Shown here one piece after another: positions 33,463 through 42,464 of a stretch of 64,000 nucleotides of DNA. Location: positions 3,844,001 through 3,908,000 of the forward strand of contig NZ_CP048833.1 in the NCBI RefSeq assembly GCF_012971725.1, in the 5' to 3' direction. Under the pieces are notes generated by a model. It was not told where the DNA came from, did not search any database, and saw only the letters and a list, made by a program, of their open reading frames with translations. The stretch is from Pseudomonas multiresinivorans. GTDB taxonomy: Bacteria > Pseudomonadota > Gammaproteobacteria > Pseudomonadales > Pseudomonadaceae. The position numbers and the translations under genes are program-made. The stretch's first letter is position 1; the number at the start of each line of letters is the position of its first letter.

Positions 33463-35898
33463 TCAGAGCTTCCGCCCGCCGAGGAGGAAATGCGACAACG
33501 CCGGAATCAGGATCAGCGCCCCGAGCATGTTCCACAGGAACATGAAGGTCAGCAGGATGCCCATGTCCGCCTGGAACTTGATCGGCGACCAGGCCCAGGT
33601 GATCACCCCTGCCGCCAGGGTCACGCCGACCAGCGCGACCACCTTGCCGGTGAACGCTACGGCCTGCTGGTACGCCACCGACAGTGGCAACCCGGCCCGT
33701 TGCAATTGCAGCTGCACGCTGAGCAGGTAGAGCGCGTAGTCCACCCCAATCCCCACGCCCAACGCGATCACCGGCAGCGTGGCGACCTTCACGCCAATGC
33801 CCATCATCACCATCAGCGCTTCGCAGAGAATCGAGGTCAGCACCAGCGGTAGCAGCGCCACCAGGGTTGCGCGCCAGCTGCGGAAGGTGATCAGGCAGAA
33901 GATGCCCACCGCCGCATAGACGTAGAACAGCATGCGGTGGTTGGCCTCGCGCACCACGCGGTTGGTCGCCGCCTCGATGCCGGCGCTGCCGGCGGCCAGG
34001 AGGAACTGGCGGTCCGGCGTGCTGTTGGCGCGGGCGAAGTTCTCGGCGATGCCGGCCACTTCGTCCAGGGTCTGCGCCTTGTGGTCCTTGAGGAAGGCGA
34101 TCACCGGCATCAGCGAGCATTCGGTGTTGAACAGCTCCGGAGTGTTCACCGAAGCCTGCTGGGCGGCATAGTTGAGCACGTCCTGATTGCGCTGCAGGCT
34201 GGCGAACTTGGGGTTGCCCTCATAGGTGCCGGCGGTGATCTGGCGCACCGCGTTGACCAGCGAAGTCGTCGCCTGCACACCTTCGTGCTGTTGCAGCGCC
34301 CAGCCGAGGCGGTCGGCGAGGATCAGCGTGCGGTAGTTCAGGCAGCCTTCCGGAGCGGTTTTCACCATCACCGCGAAGAGGTCGCTGGAGAGCGCGTAAT
34401 GGCTGGTGATATAGGCGTTGTCGCGGTTGTAGCGCGAGTCCGCGCGCAGTTCCGGCGCGCCAGCGTCGAGGTCGCCGATCTGCAGGTGCTGGCTGACCAG
34501 CAGGCCGCCCACGCCCAACAGCGCCGCCACGGCCAGCGCGACAGTAGCCCAGCGCCGCTCGGTGAAGTGGTCCAGCATTGCCCACAGCTTGCCAAGCCCC
34601 TGCTGGCGATCCACCTGGCGTTCCTCGCGCAGGGCTCGCTCGGCGGCCCGCTGGCTGACGCCGACATAGGACAGCGCCACCGGCATCATCAGCAGCGAAG
34701 TGAAGATCAGCACCGCGACGCCGATGCTGGCGGCGATGGCCAGGTCCTGGATCACCGGGATGTCGATCAGCATCAGCACGGCGAAGCCCACGGCGTCTGA
34801 GAGCAGCGCGGTGACGCCGGCGAGGAACAGGCGGCGGAAGGTGTTGCGCGCAGCCACCTGCTTGTGGGTGCCGCGGCCAATGTCCTGCATGATGCCGTTC
34901 ATCTTCTGAGTGGCGTGGGACACGCCGATGGCGAAGATCAGGAACGGCACCAGGATCGAATACGGGTCCAGCGCGTAGCCCAGCCAGGCCACCAGACCGA
35001 GTTGCCAGACCACCGCCATCAGCGAGCAACCGATCACCAGCAGGCTGCTGCGCAGGCAGCGGGTGTAGAAGAAGATGATGACGAAGGCAGTGACCACCGC
35101 CAGGCCGAAGAACAGCATCACCCGCAGCAGGCCGTCGATCAGGTCGCCCACCAGCTTGGCGAAGCCGATCACGTGCAGGCGCACCGGGCCCTTGCCCTCC
35201 TCGCCCGCGGCAAAGGCGCGGGCATCGCCCAGGTACTCGTACTTCAGGCGCAACTCGTCGAGGGCACGGGAGAATTCTCGGTAGTCGATCCCCTTGCCGG
35301 TGGCCGAGTCGCGGTCCAACAACGGCACCACCAGCATGCTGGAACGGAAATCGTTGCCTACCAGGCTGCCGACGATGCCGGCGCGGGCAATGTTCTGGCG
35401 CAACTGGCCGATGGCCTCGGGCTTGCCATCGTAGCCGTCGGGCATCACCGGGCCGCCCTGGAAGCCTTCTTCGGTGACCTCGGTCCAGCGCACCGCCGGC
35501 GACCACAGCGACTTCATCCAGGCGCGGTCTACACCGTGGCTCAGGAACAACTGGTCACTGATCTGCCGCAGGCTGTCGATGTAGGCTGGGTCGAAGATGT
35601 CGCCGCTGGGGTTCTCCACCACCACCCGCACCGAGTTGCCCAGGCCGCGCAGCGCGGCACGGTTGTCCAGGTAATTGCGGATGTAGGGATCACCGTGGGG
35701 GATCATCTTCTCGAAGGCCGGGCGCATCTCCAGGCGGGTCACGGCCATGTAGCCCAGCACCAGGGTGACCAGGGCGATCAGCGCGATGAACAGCGCGCGG
35801 TGGTTGAACACCAGGCGCTCCAGCAGGTTGCCGCTGTGGGCGTCGAAGTCCCGCAGTTCGCGGACTACAGGCATCTCACCTTGCTTGAGGTCGACCAT
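33463..35898 (-). CDS. RND-superfamily transporter (MMPL-like)
   Basis: 811 residues in two similar halves, each with one TM helix, a large periplasmic domain and five more TM helices (about 12 in all). The first helix is NHRALFIALIALVTLVLGYMAV; the central pore helices include LLVIGCSLMAVVWQLGLVAWLGYALDPYSILVPFLIFAIGVSHATQKM and the second-half counterpart VIALGVGIGVDYALYLLSVQLQLQRAG. MMPL/HpnN-type RND proteins move lipids or hydrophobic molecules through the inner membrane. It is last in the DUF1302-DUF1329-YCF48-RND operon. Confidence 0.9.
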   Translation of the reverse strand: MVDLKQGEMPVVRELRDFDAHSGNLLERLVFNHRALFIALIALVTLVLGYMAVTRLEMRPAFEKMIPHGDPYIRNYLDNRAALRGLGNSVRVVVENPSGDIFDPAYIDSLRQISDQLFLSHGVDRAWMKSLWSPAVRWTEVTEEGFQGGPVMPDGYDGKPEAIGQLRQNIARAGIVGSLVGNDFRSSMLVVPLLDRDSATGKGIDYREFSRALDELRLKYEYLGDARAFAAGEEGKGPVRLHVIGFAKLVGDLIDGLLRVMLFFGLAVVTAFVIIFFYTRCLRSSLLVIGCSLMAVVWQLGLVAWLGYALDPYSILVPFLIFAIGVSHATQKMNGIMQDIGRGTHKQVAARNTFRRLFLAGVTALLSDAVGFAVLMLIDIPVIQDLAIAASIGVAVLIFTSLLMMPVALSYVGVSQRAAERALREERQVDRQQGLGKLWAMLDHFTERRWATVALAVAALLGVGGLLVSQHLQIGDLDAGAPELRADSRYNRDNAYITSHYALSSDLFAVMVKTAPEGCLNYRTLILADRLGWALQQHEGVQATTSLVNAVRQITAGTYEGNPKFASLQRNQDVLNYAAQQASVNTPELFNTECSLMPVIAFLKDHKAQTLDEVAGIAENFARANSTPDRQFLLAAGSAGIEAATNRVVREANHRMLFYVYAAVGIFCLITFRSWRATLVALLPLVLTSILCEALMVMMGIGVKVATLPVIALGVGIGVDYALYLLSVQLQLQRAGLPLSVAYQQAVAFTGKVVALVGVTLAAGVITWAWSPIKFQADMGILLTFMFLWNMLGALILIPALSHFLLGGRKL

Positions 35899-35942
35899 GA
35901 GGCTGTCTCTCTTTCTCTTGTTCTTATGAAGGGCCGGCGCGC

Positions 35943-37007
35943 TCAGCGCACCGGCATGGCGTTCTCGCGAACGCCGCGGGTGCCGACCAGCAGCAGGCGG
36001 CCGGGGCCGGCCACGGCGCCGCTGACGGGCAGGCGCTCGGCCAGTTCCAGGGCTTTGAAGCTGGCGCCGCGGTTATCGCTGACCAGTCCCTGGCCAGCCT
36101 GGCTGAACAGGTACAGCCGGCCGTTGGCGTCGAAGCTGGCGGCGGTCAGGCTCACCGGCAGGCCGGTATCCACCGCGCTCCAGCTCTCTCCGCCGTCGAC
36201 ACTGCGCACCGCGTGCCCGCGCAGGCCGTAGGCGAACACCAGGCCAGGCTGCGCGACCACGCCGAAGAAGCTGCCGGCATAGGGCGACTGCAGGGCGACG
36301 AAGCGCTCCTGCTGGCGGTCGAGGCGCAGCAACAGCCCCTGCTCGCCGACGATGAACAGCCCGTCACCGCTTGCCGCCATGGCGGTCAGGTGCAGGGACT
36401 GCGGGTTGTCAATGCGATGGTTCCAGGGCTCCCAGGTGCGCCCGCCATCGGTGGTACGCAGGATCAGGTTGAAGGCACCGACCACGAAGCCTTCGTTGGC
36501 ATCGCGGAACCACAGGTCGAGGAAAGGCTTGTCGGCGCCCTCCTCCTTGAATCGCCGCGCCTGCTCCAGCCAGGTAGCGTTGTCCGGCTGCGGGTGGGCG
36601 TTGTAGTAATCGATCATCAACTGGCCGATCTGCCGGCCATCGAGTTGACGCTGCCAGTGCACGCCGCCATCGGCGCTATGCAGGACTACGCCGTCGTGGC
36701 CCACGGCCCAGCCATCCTGCGGCGTCGGGAAACGCACGGCGGTGAGGTCCGAACTGACCGGCACTTCGGCCTGGCGCCAGTCGCTGCCGCCGTCATCCGA
36801 GTAGAGAATGTGGCCGCGCTGGCCGACGCTCACCAGGCGTTTGTCGACGCGGGTGATCGCCAGCAGCGGCACGCGGCTGGGGACGTTGCTGTAGGCCGCC
36901 GGCAGGTCGAGCACGTCGACGAATCCGTCGGCGCTTTCATCTGCCTGGGCAGCGCCCGCCAGCAGCAAGGCGCCCAGGAGCATCAGGCGCTTGAAGGGGA
37001 TCTGCAT
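35943..37007 (-). CDS. Exported YCF48-like beta-propeller protein
   Basis: 354 residues from the ATG at 37007. A signal peptide (LMLLGALLLAGAAQA) precedes repeated blade motifs: ILYSDDGGSDWRQAEVP, VLHSADGGVHWQRQLDG, ILRTTDGGRTWEPWNHR and AVRSVDGGESWSAVDTG. Each is a DGGxxW sialidase/BNR-type turn, as in the photosystem II assembly factor YCF48/HCF136. In this operon it is probably a periplasmic scaffold or substrate-binding component for the RND protein 44 bp downstream. Confidence 0.88.
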   Translation of the reverse strand: MQIPFKRLMLLGALLLAGAAQADESADGFVDVLDLPAAYSNVPSRVPLLAITRVDKRLVSVGQRGHILYSDDGGSDWRQAEVPVSSDLTAVRFPTPQDGWAVGHDGVVLHSADGGVHWQRQLDGRQIGQLMIDYYNAHPQPDNATWLEQARRFKEEGADKPFLDLWFRDANEGFVVGAFNLILRTTDGGRTWEPWNHRIDNPQSLHLTAMAASGDGLFIVGEQGLLLRLDRQQERFVALQSPYAGSFFGVVAQPGLVFAYGLRGHAVRSVDGGESWSAVDTGLPVSLTAASFDANGRLYLFSQAGQGLVSDNRGASFKALELAERLPVSGAVAGPGRLLLVGTRGVRENAMPVR

Positions 37008-37028
37008 GGAGCTTTCCTCAGGTAGAGC

Positions 37029-37056
37029 AGCGGCGGCTCCGCAGGGAGCCGCCGCT
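37029..37056 (-). other. Intercistronic stem-loop upstream of the YCF48-like gene
   Basis: AGCGGCGGCTCC (37029-37040) and GGAGCCGCCGCT (37045-37056) form a perfect 12-bp stem with a 4-base loop, 7 bp after the DUF1329 stop in transcription direction. There is no U-run on the coding (minus) side. It may stabilise the upstream mRNA and lower expression of the downstream genes. Confidence 0.6.
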
Positions 37057-37063
37057 TCTTTCG

Positions 37064-38422
37064 TCAGCGAATGCCGCTGCCGGCCAGCGCCTCGGGGGAC
37101 CACTGGGTCTTGGCCAGCGGATCGATGTAGCTGATGCCGCCGTACGGGCCGACCACGCCGTTGATGTTGTAGGAACCGGCGGTGAGGTCGTAGATCATGA
37201 ACGGCGTGGCGTCCGGGATGCGCTTGTCGTAGCTCTGGCTGAGGAAGGCGAAGGAGCCACGGTAGAGCTGGCCGCGAGCGTCATACTGGTCGGAGGCCAG
37301 GGCCACCCAGCTGTCTTCGTCGAGGTAGAAACGACGCTTGGCGTAGATGTGCCGCGCGCCGGATTTCAGCGTGCCTTCGACGACCCACACGCGGTGTTTC
37401 TCCCAGCGTACGTAGTCGGGCGAGAGGTGGTTGGGCGTGACCACCGGCTTGATGTCGCTGGCGTAGGTGAGGCGGTAGGTGTTGTAGGGCACGATCATTT
37501 CCTGCTTGCCCACCAGCTTCCAGTCGTAGCGGTCCAGCGCGCCGTTGAAGACGAACACGTCATCGTAGGTGCCGGCGCCGGCCATGCCGGGGTTCGGGGT
37601 GTCGTAGGCGAGGTTCGGTGCGAGCTTCACGCGGCGCTGGCCGGGCAGGTACTGCCAGGCGCGGCGCGGCTGCTGCAGCGGGTTGGCGGCGTCCTTGAGC
37701 ATCATCGCCTCGCCGGCGCGACGGGCCGGGCCGCTGTAGTACAGCTTCATCTGGTAGTAGACCTCGGAGCCTTTCACCGGCTGGGTGAGGTCTTCGTACA
37801 CCGGGTAGTTGATGAAGGCCTGGCCGGTGGTGGCGAGGTTGGCGCTACCGGAGGCGTCGACGTTCCAGGAATCGTACTTGGCCTTGATGTTCACGCCCTG
37901 GTAGCGCAGCAGGAAGTTCCACATGGCTTCCGCGCCAGTCTGCGGAATCGGGAACGGCACGCCCGGCAACGCGTTGTCGATGGCCGTGCCGCCTTCCAGG
38001 GACTGCGCGGTGACGGCGTTCTTCTTGCTGTTTTCCAGCACGGTGTCCGGCAGCGCGGCGCTGCGGTGGGTCGGATAGACGTCGACGCGGAAGGTCGGAT
38101 AACGCTTGGCCAGCTCGACGGTGGTGGCGGAGAGCTCGTTCTTGTACTGGTCGACGTTCTTGCCGTCGATCACCAGCACCGGCTTGTCACTGGCGAACGG
38201 GTCCGGGCGCATGGAGTCGCCGGCCTTGAAGCCGGCCGGGGCGCTGGTCAGGCCGCCGGCGTAGGCGGGAATCGAGCCGTCGCTGCTGGCGGCTTTCTCG
38301 GCGCCGACCAGGGTCAGGGTGCTGCCAAGCTGGGCGGCGTCCTGCGGGGAAACGGCGGCCTGGGCCAGACCGCAGAGGGTCAGGCCGAGGGCGGTGGCGA
38401 TCAGGGTGGGTTTGAAGTTCAT
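37064..38422 (-). CDS. DUF1329 exported protein
   Basis: 452 residues from the ATG at 38422. The signal peptide ends near LCGLAQA. The mature start AVSPQDAAQLGSTLTLVGAEKAASSDGSIPAYAGGL is the hallmark of DUF1329, as is the C-terminal YKPVVTPNHLSPDYVRWEKHRVWVVEGTLK-like region ending SAFAFLSQSYDKRIPDA-type strands. DUF1329 proteins resemble outer-membrane lipoprotein-sorting (LolA-like) half-barrels that could carry a hydrophobic ligand across the periplasm. Function is not established. It is paired, as usual, with DUF1302. Confidence 0.9.
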   Translation of the reverse strand: MNFKPTLIATALGLTLCGLAQAAVSPQDAAQLGSTLTLVGAEKAASSDGSIPAYAGGLTSAPAGFKAGDSMRPDPFASDKPVLVIDGKNVDQYKNELSATTVELAKRYPTFRVDVYPTHRSAALPDTVLENSKKNAVTAQSLEGGTAIDNALPGVPFPIPQTGAEAMWNFLLRYQGVNIKAKYDSWNVDASGSANLATTGQAFINYPVYEDLTQPVKGSEVYYQMKLYYSGPARRAGEAMMLKDAANPLQQPRRAWQYLPGQRRVKLAPNLAYDTPNPGMAGAGTYDDVFVFNGALDRYDWKLVGKQEMIVPYNTYRLTYASDIKPVVTPNHLSPDYVRWEKHRVWVVEGTLKSGARHIYAKRRFYLDEDSWVALASDQYDARGQLYRGSFAFLSQSYDKRIPDATPFMIYDLTAGSYNINGVVGPYGGISYIDPLAKTQWSPEALAGSGIR

Positions 38423-38463
38423 GCTGGGTTTCTCCTGCTTCGAGAGCGAAGCCTGGGGTGAAA

Positions 38464-40311
38464 TCAGAAGGTGGCCTTCAGGGAGGCGGTGACCATGCCG
38501 CGGTCCTTCAGCAGGGGCGCGAGGCCGCCTTGCGAGGTGATCTGGCCGGGAATGCACTGGTACTGGCCGTTGGCGCCGGGGGTGTTGTTGTCGCGGCCGC
38601 TCTCGCAGGTATCGAAGGGGCCGAAGGCGTCGACGTACTTCAGGTCCAGGCGGTACTTCTGGTGGAAATCCGCGGCCACGCCCACCGAGTAGCTGCCGGC
38701 GTCCTCGTTGCCGCCCAGTTGCACCGCCGAGTTGCCGTGCAGACCGACGTTGTAGGACATGGGCATGGACAGGTCGACGCCGGGGAAGGCCTGGTACCAG
38801 GTCGGAGTGAAGTTGGCCGACATGGCGTAGGCGTTGGTGGTGACCTTGTCGACGCCGCGGTAGCTGGAGTCGCCCTTGAAGGTCTGCTCGCCTTCGGTGA
38901 CGTCGATCAGGTGCGTCAGGGTGCCTTCCACTGCCAGCGACGAGGCGTCCCACAGCGGGGTGGCGCCGAAGGTCACCAGGCCGTTGAGCACGACGTGGAA
39001 GGTCTTGCCGCGGGCGAGGCCCGTGTCACCGTCGCTGGGCAGTTCGCCGATCAGGTTGGCGCCGTTGATCGCGCCGCGCTTGGCCGCTGCGTAGAGCGTG
39101 GAGTTGACCGTGGTGAAGTTGCTCGCCAGCGGCATGTTCTCGCGGTAGTTCAGGTCCATGCCGACGCTGACGCCGCCGATTTCCTTGGACAGGCTGAGGC
39201 CATAGATGTCGATGTCGTCGGCGTAGGCGGTGAAGTAGTTCATCCCCGGCAGGCCGGCCAGACCCGGCTTGTGCAGGTTCGGTGCATCCACCAGCACGGC
39301 CGGCAGGGTGTCGGATGTCTTGCGGTAGTAGAAGCCCAGGGTGCCGTCGAGCCATTCCGGGCTCCACTTGGCCATCAGGCCGAAGTCACCGGTGTTGTCG
39401 GGCTTGCGGTCATGGCCGCGCGCGGCGCCGTAGAAGGCGTTCTGCGCGGGCAGCGGCAGCCAGAAGACGTTGCCGCCGTCGTTGAGCATGTCGTAGGGGC
39501 CCATGTAGGTGCCGCCTTCGGGGAAGCGCGAGTTCTCGAACTCGAGGAAGTACTGCGCGGCCAGGGTCAGCTCGGGGTTCACCGTCAGCGAGGCGGACAG
39601 CTGGTTGCGCGGCATGAACAGCTCTTTCGCCTCGGTGCCGGGCACGTTGTACAGCTTGCCCAGGTCCAGGGCCGACTGGCCGTAGTTGATGCCGTTGGCG
39701 GCGCTGAACAGCGTCTCGCCCCAGTAGATGGTGTGGCGGCCGAGCTTGCCGCTGAGCTGCATGTCGTCGCCGACCTGGTGGCTGGCGAAGACGAAGGCAT
39801 CGAGCAGCTCGCCGGACGGACCGTTGTAGTAACGGTCGGCGAAGTTGCTCAGGCCATGGGTGGCCGGCTGTGCGCCACGCGGGGAAACCACCGTGCCGTT
39901 GCGGGTGACCAGATGGCCGGCGTTGCCTTTCTGGCCGGGGAACGGGTTGTCGGAACCGACATCATCGTAGGCATGGTCGTACCAACCGGCGGCGCTGAGA
40001 CGGAAGCCCATGCTGTCGCGGTAGACGAAGTCCAGTTCGCTGAGCAGGTCGAAGCGCTGGGTCACCGGAGTACCGGACGAAAAGTTGCGGTCGCCGTCGT
40101 TGGTGTTGGCGGTGCCGGCGATCTTGCTGTTGGGTGACTCGACCCTCTGCCCGTAGCTGAGCTTGACGGTGTTGTCGAAGCGGATCGACAGGTCCGGGTT
40201 GCCGGTGTCCAGCTCGAAGGCCTGCAGGGGCTGGCCGGCCATGGCGGCGAGGACTGCAGTCGCCAGCAGGCAACGCTGCAGGGGACGATTCGGATTGCTC
40301 TGGTGATGCAT
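38464..40311 (-). CDS. DUF1302 outer-membrane barrel protein
   Basis: 615 residues. The signal peptide ends around LAAMAGQPLQAF. The mature protein begins with alternating strands (DLSIRFDNTVKLSYGQRVES) and is rich in aromatic, Asp and Gly turns to the end (GMVTASLKATF, terminal Phe), as expected of an outer-membrane beta-barrel. DUF1302 and DUF1329 genes nearly always occur together, often with an MMPL/RND gene, suggesting a route for a hydrophobic substrate through the cell envelope. Direction and substrate are unknown. Confidence 0.88.
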   Translation of the reverse strand: MHHQSNPNRPLQRCLLATAVLAAMAGQPLQAFELDTGNPDLSIRFDNTVKLSYGQRVESPNSKIAGTANTNDGDRNFSSGTPVTQRFDLLSELDFVYRDSMGFRLSAAGWYDHAYDDVGSDNPFPGQKGNAGHLVTRNGTVVSPRGAQPATHGLSNFADRYYNGPSGELLDAFVFASHQVGDDMQLSGKLGRHTIYWGETLFSAANGINYGQSALDLGKLYNVPGTEAKELFMPRNQLSASLTVNPELTLAAQYFLEFENSRFPEGGTYMGPYDMLNDGGNVFWLPLPAQNAFYGAARGHDRKPDNTGDFGLMAKWSPEWLDGTLGFYYRKTSDTLPAVLVDAPNLHKPGLAGLPGMNYFTAYADDIDIYGLSLSKEIGGVSVGMDLNYRENMPLASNFTTVNSTLYAAAKRGAINGANLIGELPSDGDTGLARGKTFHVVLNGLVTFGATPLWDASSLAVEGTLTHLIDVTEGEQTFKGDSSYRGVDKVTTNAYAMSANFTPTWYQAFPGVDLSMPMSYNVGLHGNSAVQLGGNEDAGSYSVGVAADFHQKYRLDLKYVDAFGPFDTCESGRDNNTPGANGQYQCIPGQITSQGGLAPLLKDRGMVTASLKATF

Positions 40312-40391
40312 GCGTGTGCTCCGTTTCTTGTTGTGGTCGGGACGCTTTCCGGGCCCGTCCCGCGGCCCTCTATTGGCGATTGAAGAGTCCT

Positions 40392-40423
40392 GCGCCGGGG
40401 CGCACGAGGACCCGCCCCGGCGC
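40392..40423 (-). other. Stem-loop between the hydrolase and DUF1302 genes
   Basis: GCGCCGGGGCG (40392-40402) and CGCCCCGGCGC (40413-40423) are exact complements around a 10-base loop. It lies in the 173-bp space after the hydrolase stop and before the DUF1302 start, without a U-run. DUF1302 may have its own promoter after this hairpin. Confidence 0.5.
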
Positions 40424-40484
40424 GAACGCCGGAACCGGGGTTGCTCTTGAATCAGTTGGTGGTTGGATCGGTTGCCTGGGTGAG

Positions 40485-41051
40485 TCAGTTGTCGAGCATC
40501 TGGATCAGCGCCTCGGCCTCTGGCCAGTCACCGAATCCCGAAGCCGGGTTGAGGTGGCCGACGCGGCCCAGTTCCACCAGGCTGGCGCGCCAGTGGCGAG
40601 CCATGCGCTGCACAGCCTCGGGGCTCGCCAGCGGGTCGTTGTCGCTGCTGGCCACCAGTGTCGGGAACGGCAGCGGCTCAAGTGGCAGCGGCGCCCAGCC
40701 CATCTCGGCAAGGACCGTCGGCTTGGGGTAATGGGCCGGCCAGTCGCCGTCCAGGTCCGGCGGAGTGGCCAGCAATGCGCCCTTGATCGGTCGGCTGTAG
40801 CGTGCCGCCCAGTGAGCGACCATCAGCACACCGGCACTGTGGGCGACCAGGATCACGTCGCCGTCAATGCTTTCCAGCTCACGCTGGATGGCTTCGACGC
40901 GGGCATTCAGGTCCATCTTGTTCTCAGTCAGCGGCGGTACGCTGCGGACATTGGGCAGGCGCTGCTGGAGCAGGGTCTGCCAGTGTTCGGCCACGTGGTC
41001 GCGCAGGCCGGGAACCATGAGGACGGTGGTGGAAGATTTATTGTTGTTCAC
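40485..41051 (-). CDS. Small alpha/beta hydrolase, RBBP9/YdeN family
   Basis: 188 residues from a GTG at 41051 (AGGTG upstream); a longer frame to 41174 lacks support. VLMVPGLRDHVAEHWQTLLQQRL holds the oxyanion strand, ILVAHSAGVLMVAHWA the nucleophile elbow H-S-A-G, and DNDPLASPEAVQRMARHW and GRVGHLNPASGFGDW the catalytic Asp and His. RBBP9 members are serine hydrolases of unknown physiological substrate. It is first in the minus strand before DUF1302 and divergent from the AraC gene, so it may process the lipid or ester the envelope system moves. Confidence 0.88.
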   Translation of the reverse strand: MNNNKSSTTVLMVPGLRDHVAEHWQTLLQQRLPNVRSVPPLTENKMDLNARVEAIQRELESIDGDVILVAHSAGVLMVAHWAARYSRPIKGALLATPPDLDGDWPAHYPKPTVLAEMGWAPLPLEPLPFPTLVASSDNDPLASPEAVQRMARHWRASLVELGRVGHLNPASGFGDWPEAEALIQMLDN

Positions 41052-41384
41052 CGGTTCACCTTTCAGTGATTTCGAACTTGTTGGACAGACAGTAGAGATG
41101 CCCCGGTGGCGGTGCTTTGCATTGAGCGTCAGGCACTTCGCATTTGATGACAGCCTGCGCTCCGCCCGGCACACCGCCGCTTCTCCAGGGGCCGTGCGTT
41201 ACGGGACGTACGGTGCATTCCAGAGCGCTGGAAGCACTGGCCGAAGCATGAACTTTCGTACACGCTTGGTTACAGCTGTCGCTAGAATCTGAGGTCATCG
41301 ACCCAGCCAGCGTGCACCCCGGTCGCCAGGCGTCCATGAACCCTGCCGGCACGGAGCAACCACAAGAACAAGAAGGCGATCGGC
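41052..41384. other. 333-bp divergent region, AraC gene / hydrolase
   Basis: No gene is visible. It must hold both divergent promoters. TAGAAT at 41283-41288 is a possible -10 for the AraC gene, but no -35 at correct spacing is convincing. I see no strong dyad. Confidence 0.4.
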
Positions 41385-42398
41385 ATGACCCCAATGGTTC
41401 GCATTGCGGCCCTCACCAACTATCTGGAAGTGGCCCGACACCTGGGCCTCAACCCGCAGCAGCAACTCAGTGCGGTGGGCCTTTCCCAATCCATGCTCGA
41501 GCACCCGGAGCAGCGCATTCCCGTTGCAACGGCGGTGACCCTGCTGGAGGAATCGGCGCGCATCAGCGGCTGCGAGACCTTCGGCCTGCGCATGGCCGAA
41601 TCGCGCCAGCTCGCCGATTTCGGCGTGATCAGCCTGCTGCTGTCGCACCAGGCGACGCTGCGCGAGGCGATGGATACCATCATTCGCTACCGCCACCTGC
41701 TCAACGAATCCCTGGCGCTGTACGTCGACCAGGAAGGCAAGATGGCGATCCTGCGCGAAGAGCTCCTCACCGTGCCGCCGATGCCCATGCGCCAGGGCCT
41801 GGAGCTGGCCCTGGGCACGCTGTACCGCCTCTGCGCCGCCCTCCTCGGCCCGCACTGGCGACCGGTCAGCGTCAACTTCAGCCACGACGCCCCGGCGGAC
41901 CTGCAGGTGCACCGCCGGCTGTTCGGCTGCAAGATCGAGTTCGGCAGCGAGTTCAACGGCATCGTCATTCCCGCCGCTGACCTCGACGCCGCCAACCCCA
42001 TGGCCGACCCGGCCATGGCCCGTCACGCACGCAGCTTCGTCGACTCCCTCCCCGGCGCCACCGACGGCAGCACGTTGAACGAAGTGCGCAAGTCGATCTA
42101 CCTGCTGCTGCCCATGGGCCGCGCGACCATCGAGCAGATCGCCCAGTCGCTGGGCCTGAACGTGCGCACGCTGCAACGGCGACTGGAAGACAACGGGGTG
42201 ACCTTTTCCGACCTGATCAACGAGGTCAGGCGCGAGCTGGTGCTGCGCTACATGGAAAACCCGCGCTATTCGCTGGGGCGCATCGCCGATCTGCTGGGGT
42301 ACTCGATGCCCAGCTCATTCACCCGCTGGTTCGCCGTGCAGTACGGGATGTCACCGGCGGCGTGGCGCAAGGAACATCTGGGGCGGGAGGGGGAGTGA
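41385..42398 (+). CDS. AraC-family regulator (OruR/ArgR-like architecture)
   Basis: 337 residues. The N-terminal 230 residues form the AraC-binding-like effector domain of the OruR group (YLEVARHLGLNPQQQLSAVGLSQSMLEHPEQRIPVATAVTLLEES, then FGLRMAESRQLADFGVISLLLSHQATLREAMDTIIRYRHLLNES). The C-terminal HTH is MGRATIEQIAQSLGLNVRTLQRRLEDNGVTFSDLINEVRRELVLRYM and YSLGRIADLLGYSMPSSFTRWFAVQYGMSPAAWRK. It is divergent from the hydrolase/DUF1302/DUF1329 operon and is the obvious candidate activator. Confidence 0.92.
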   Translation: MTPMVRIAALTNYLEVARHLGLNPQQQLSAVGLSQSMLEHPEQRIPVATAVTLLEESARISGCETFGLRMAESRQLADFGVISLLLSHQATLREAMDTIIRYRHLLNESLALYVDQEGKMAILREELLTVPPMPMRQGLELALGTLYRLCAALLGPHWRPVSVNFSHDAPADLQVHRRLFGCKIEFGSEFNGIVIPAADLDAANPMADPAMARHARSFVDSLPGATDGSTLNEVRKSIYLLLPMGRATIEQIAQSLGLNVRTLQRRLEDNGVTFSDLINEVRRELVLRYMENPRYSLGRIADLLGYSMPSSFTRWFAVQYGMSPAAWRKEHLGREGE

Positions 42399-42427
42399 TT
42401 TTTCCCTGAGGGGAACGGTGCCGTGCG

Positions 42428-42451
42428 GTTCGCGAGCAAGCTCGCTCCTAC
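42428..42451 (+). repeat. Single REP, family B
   Basis: One copy starting GTTCGCGAGCAAGCTCGC and ending TCCTAC, 30 bp after the AraC stop and just outside the long inverted repeat. Confidence 0.85.
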
Positions 42452-42464
42452 AAGAGCACGCCCT

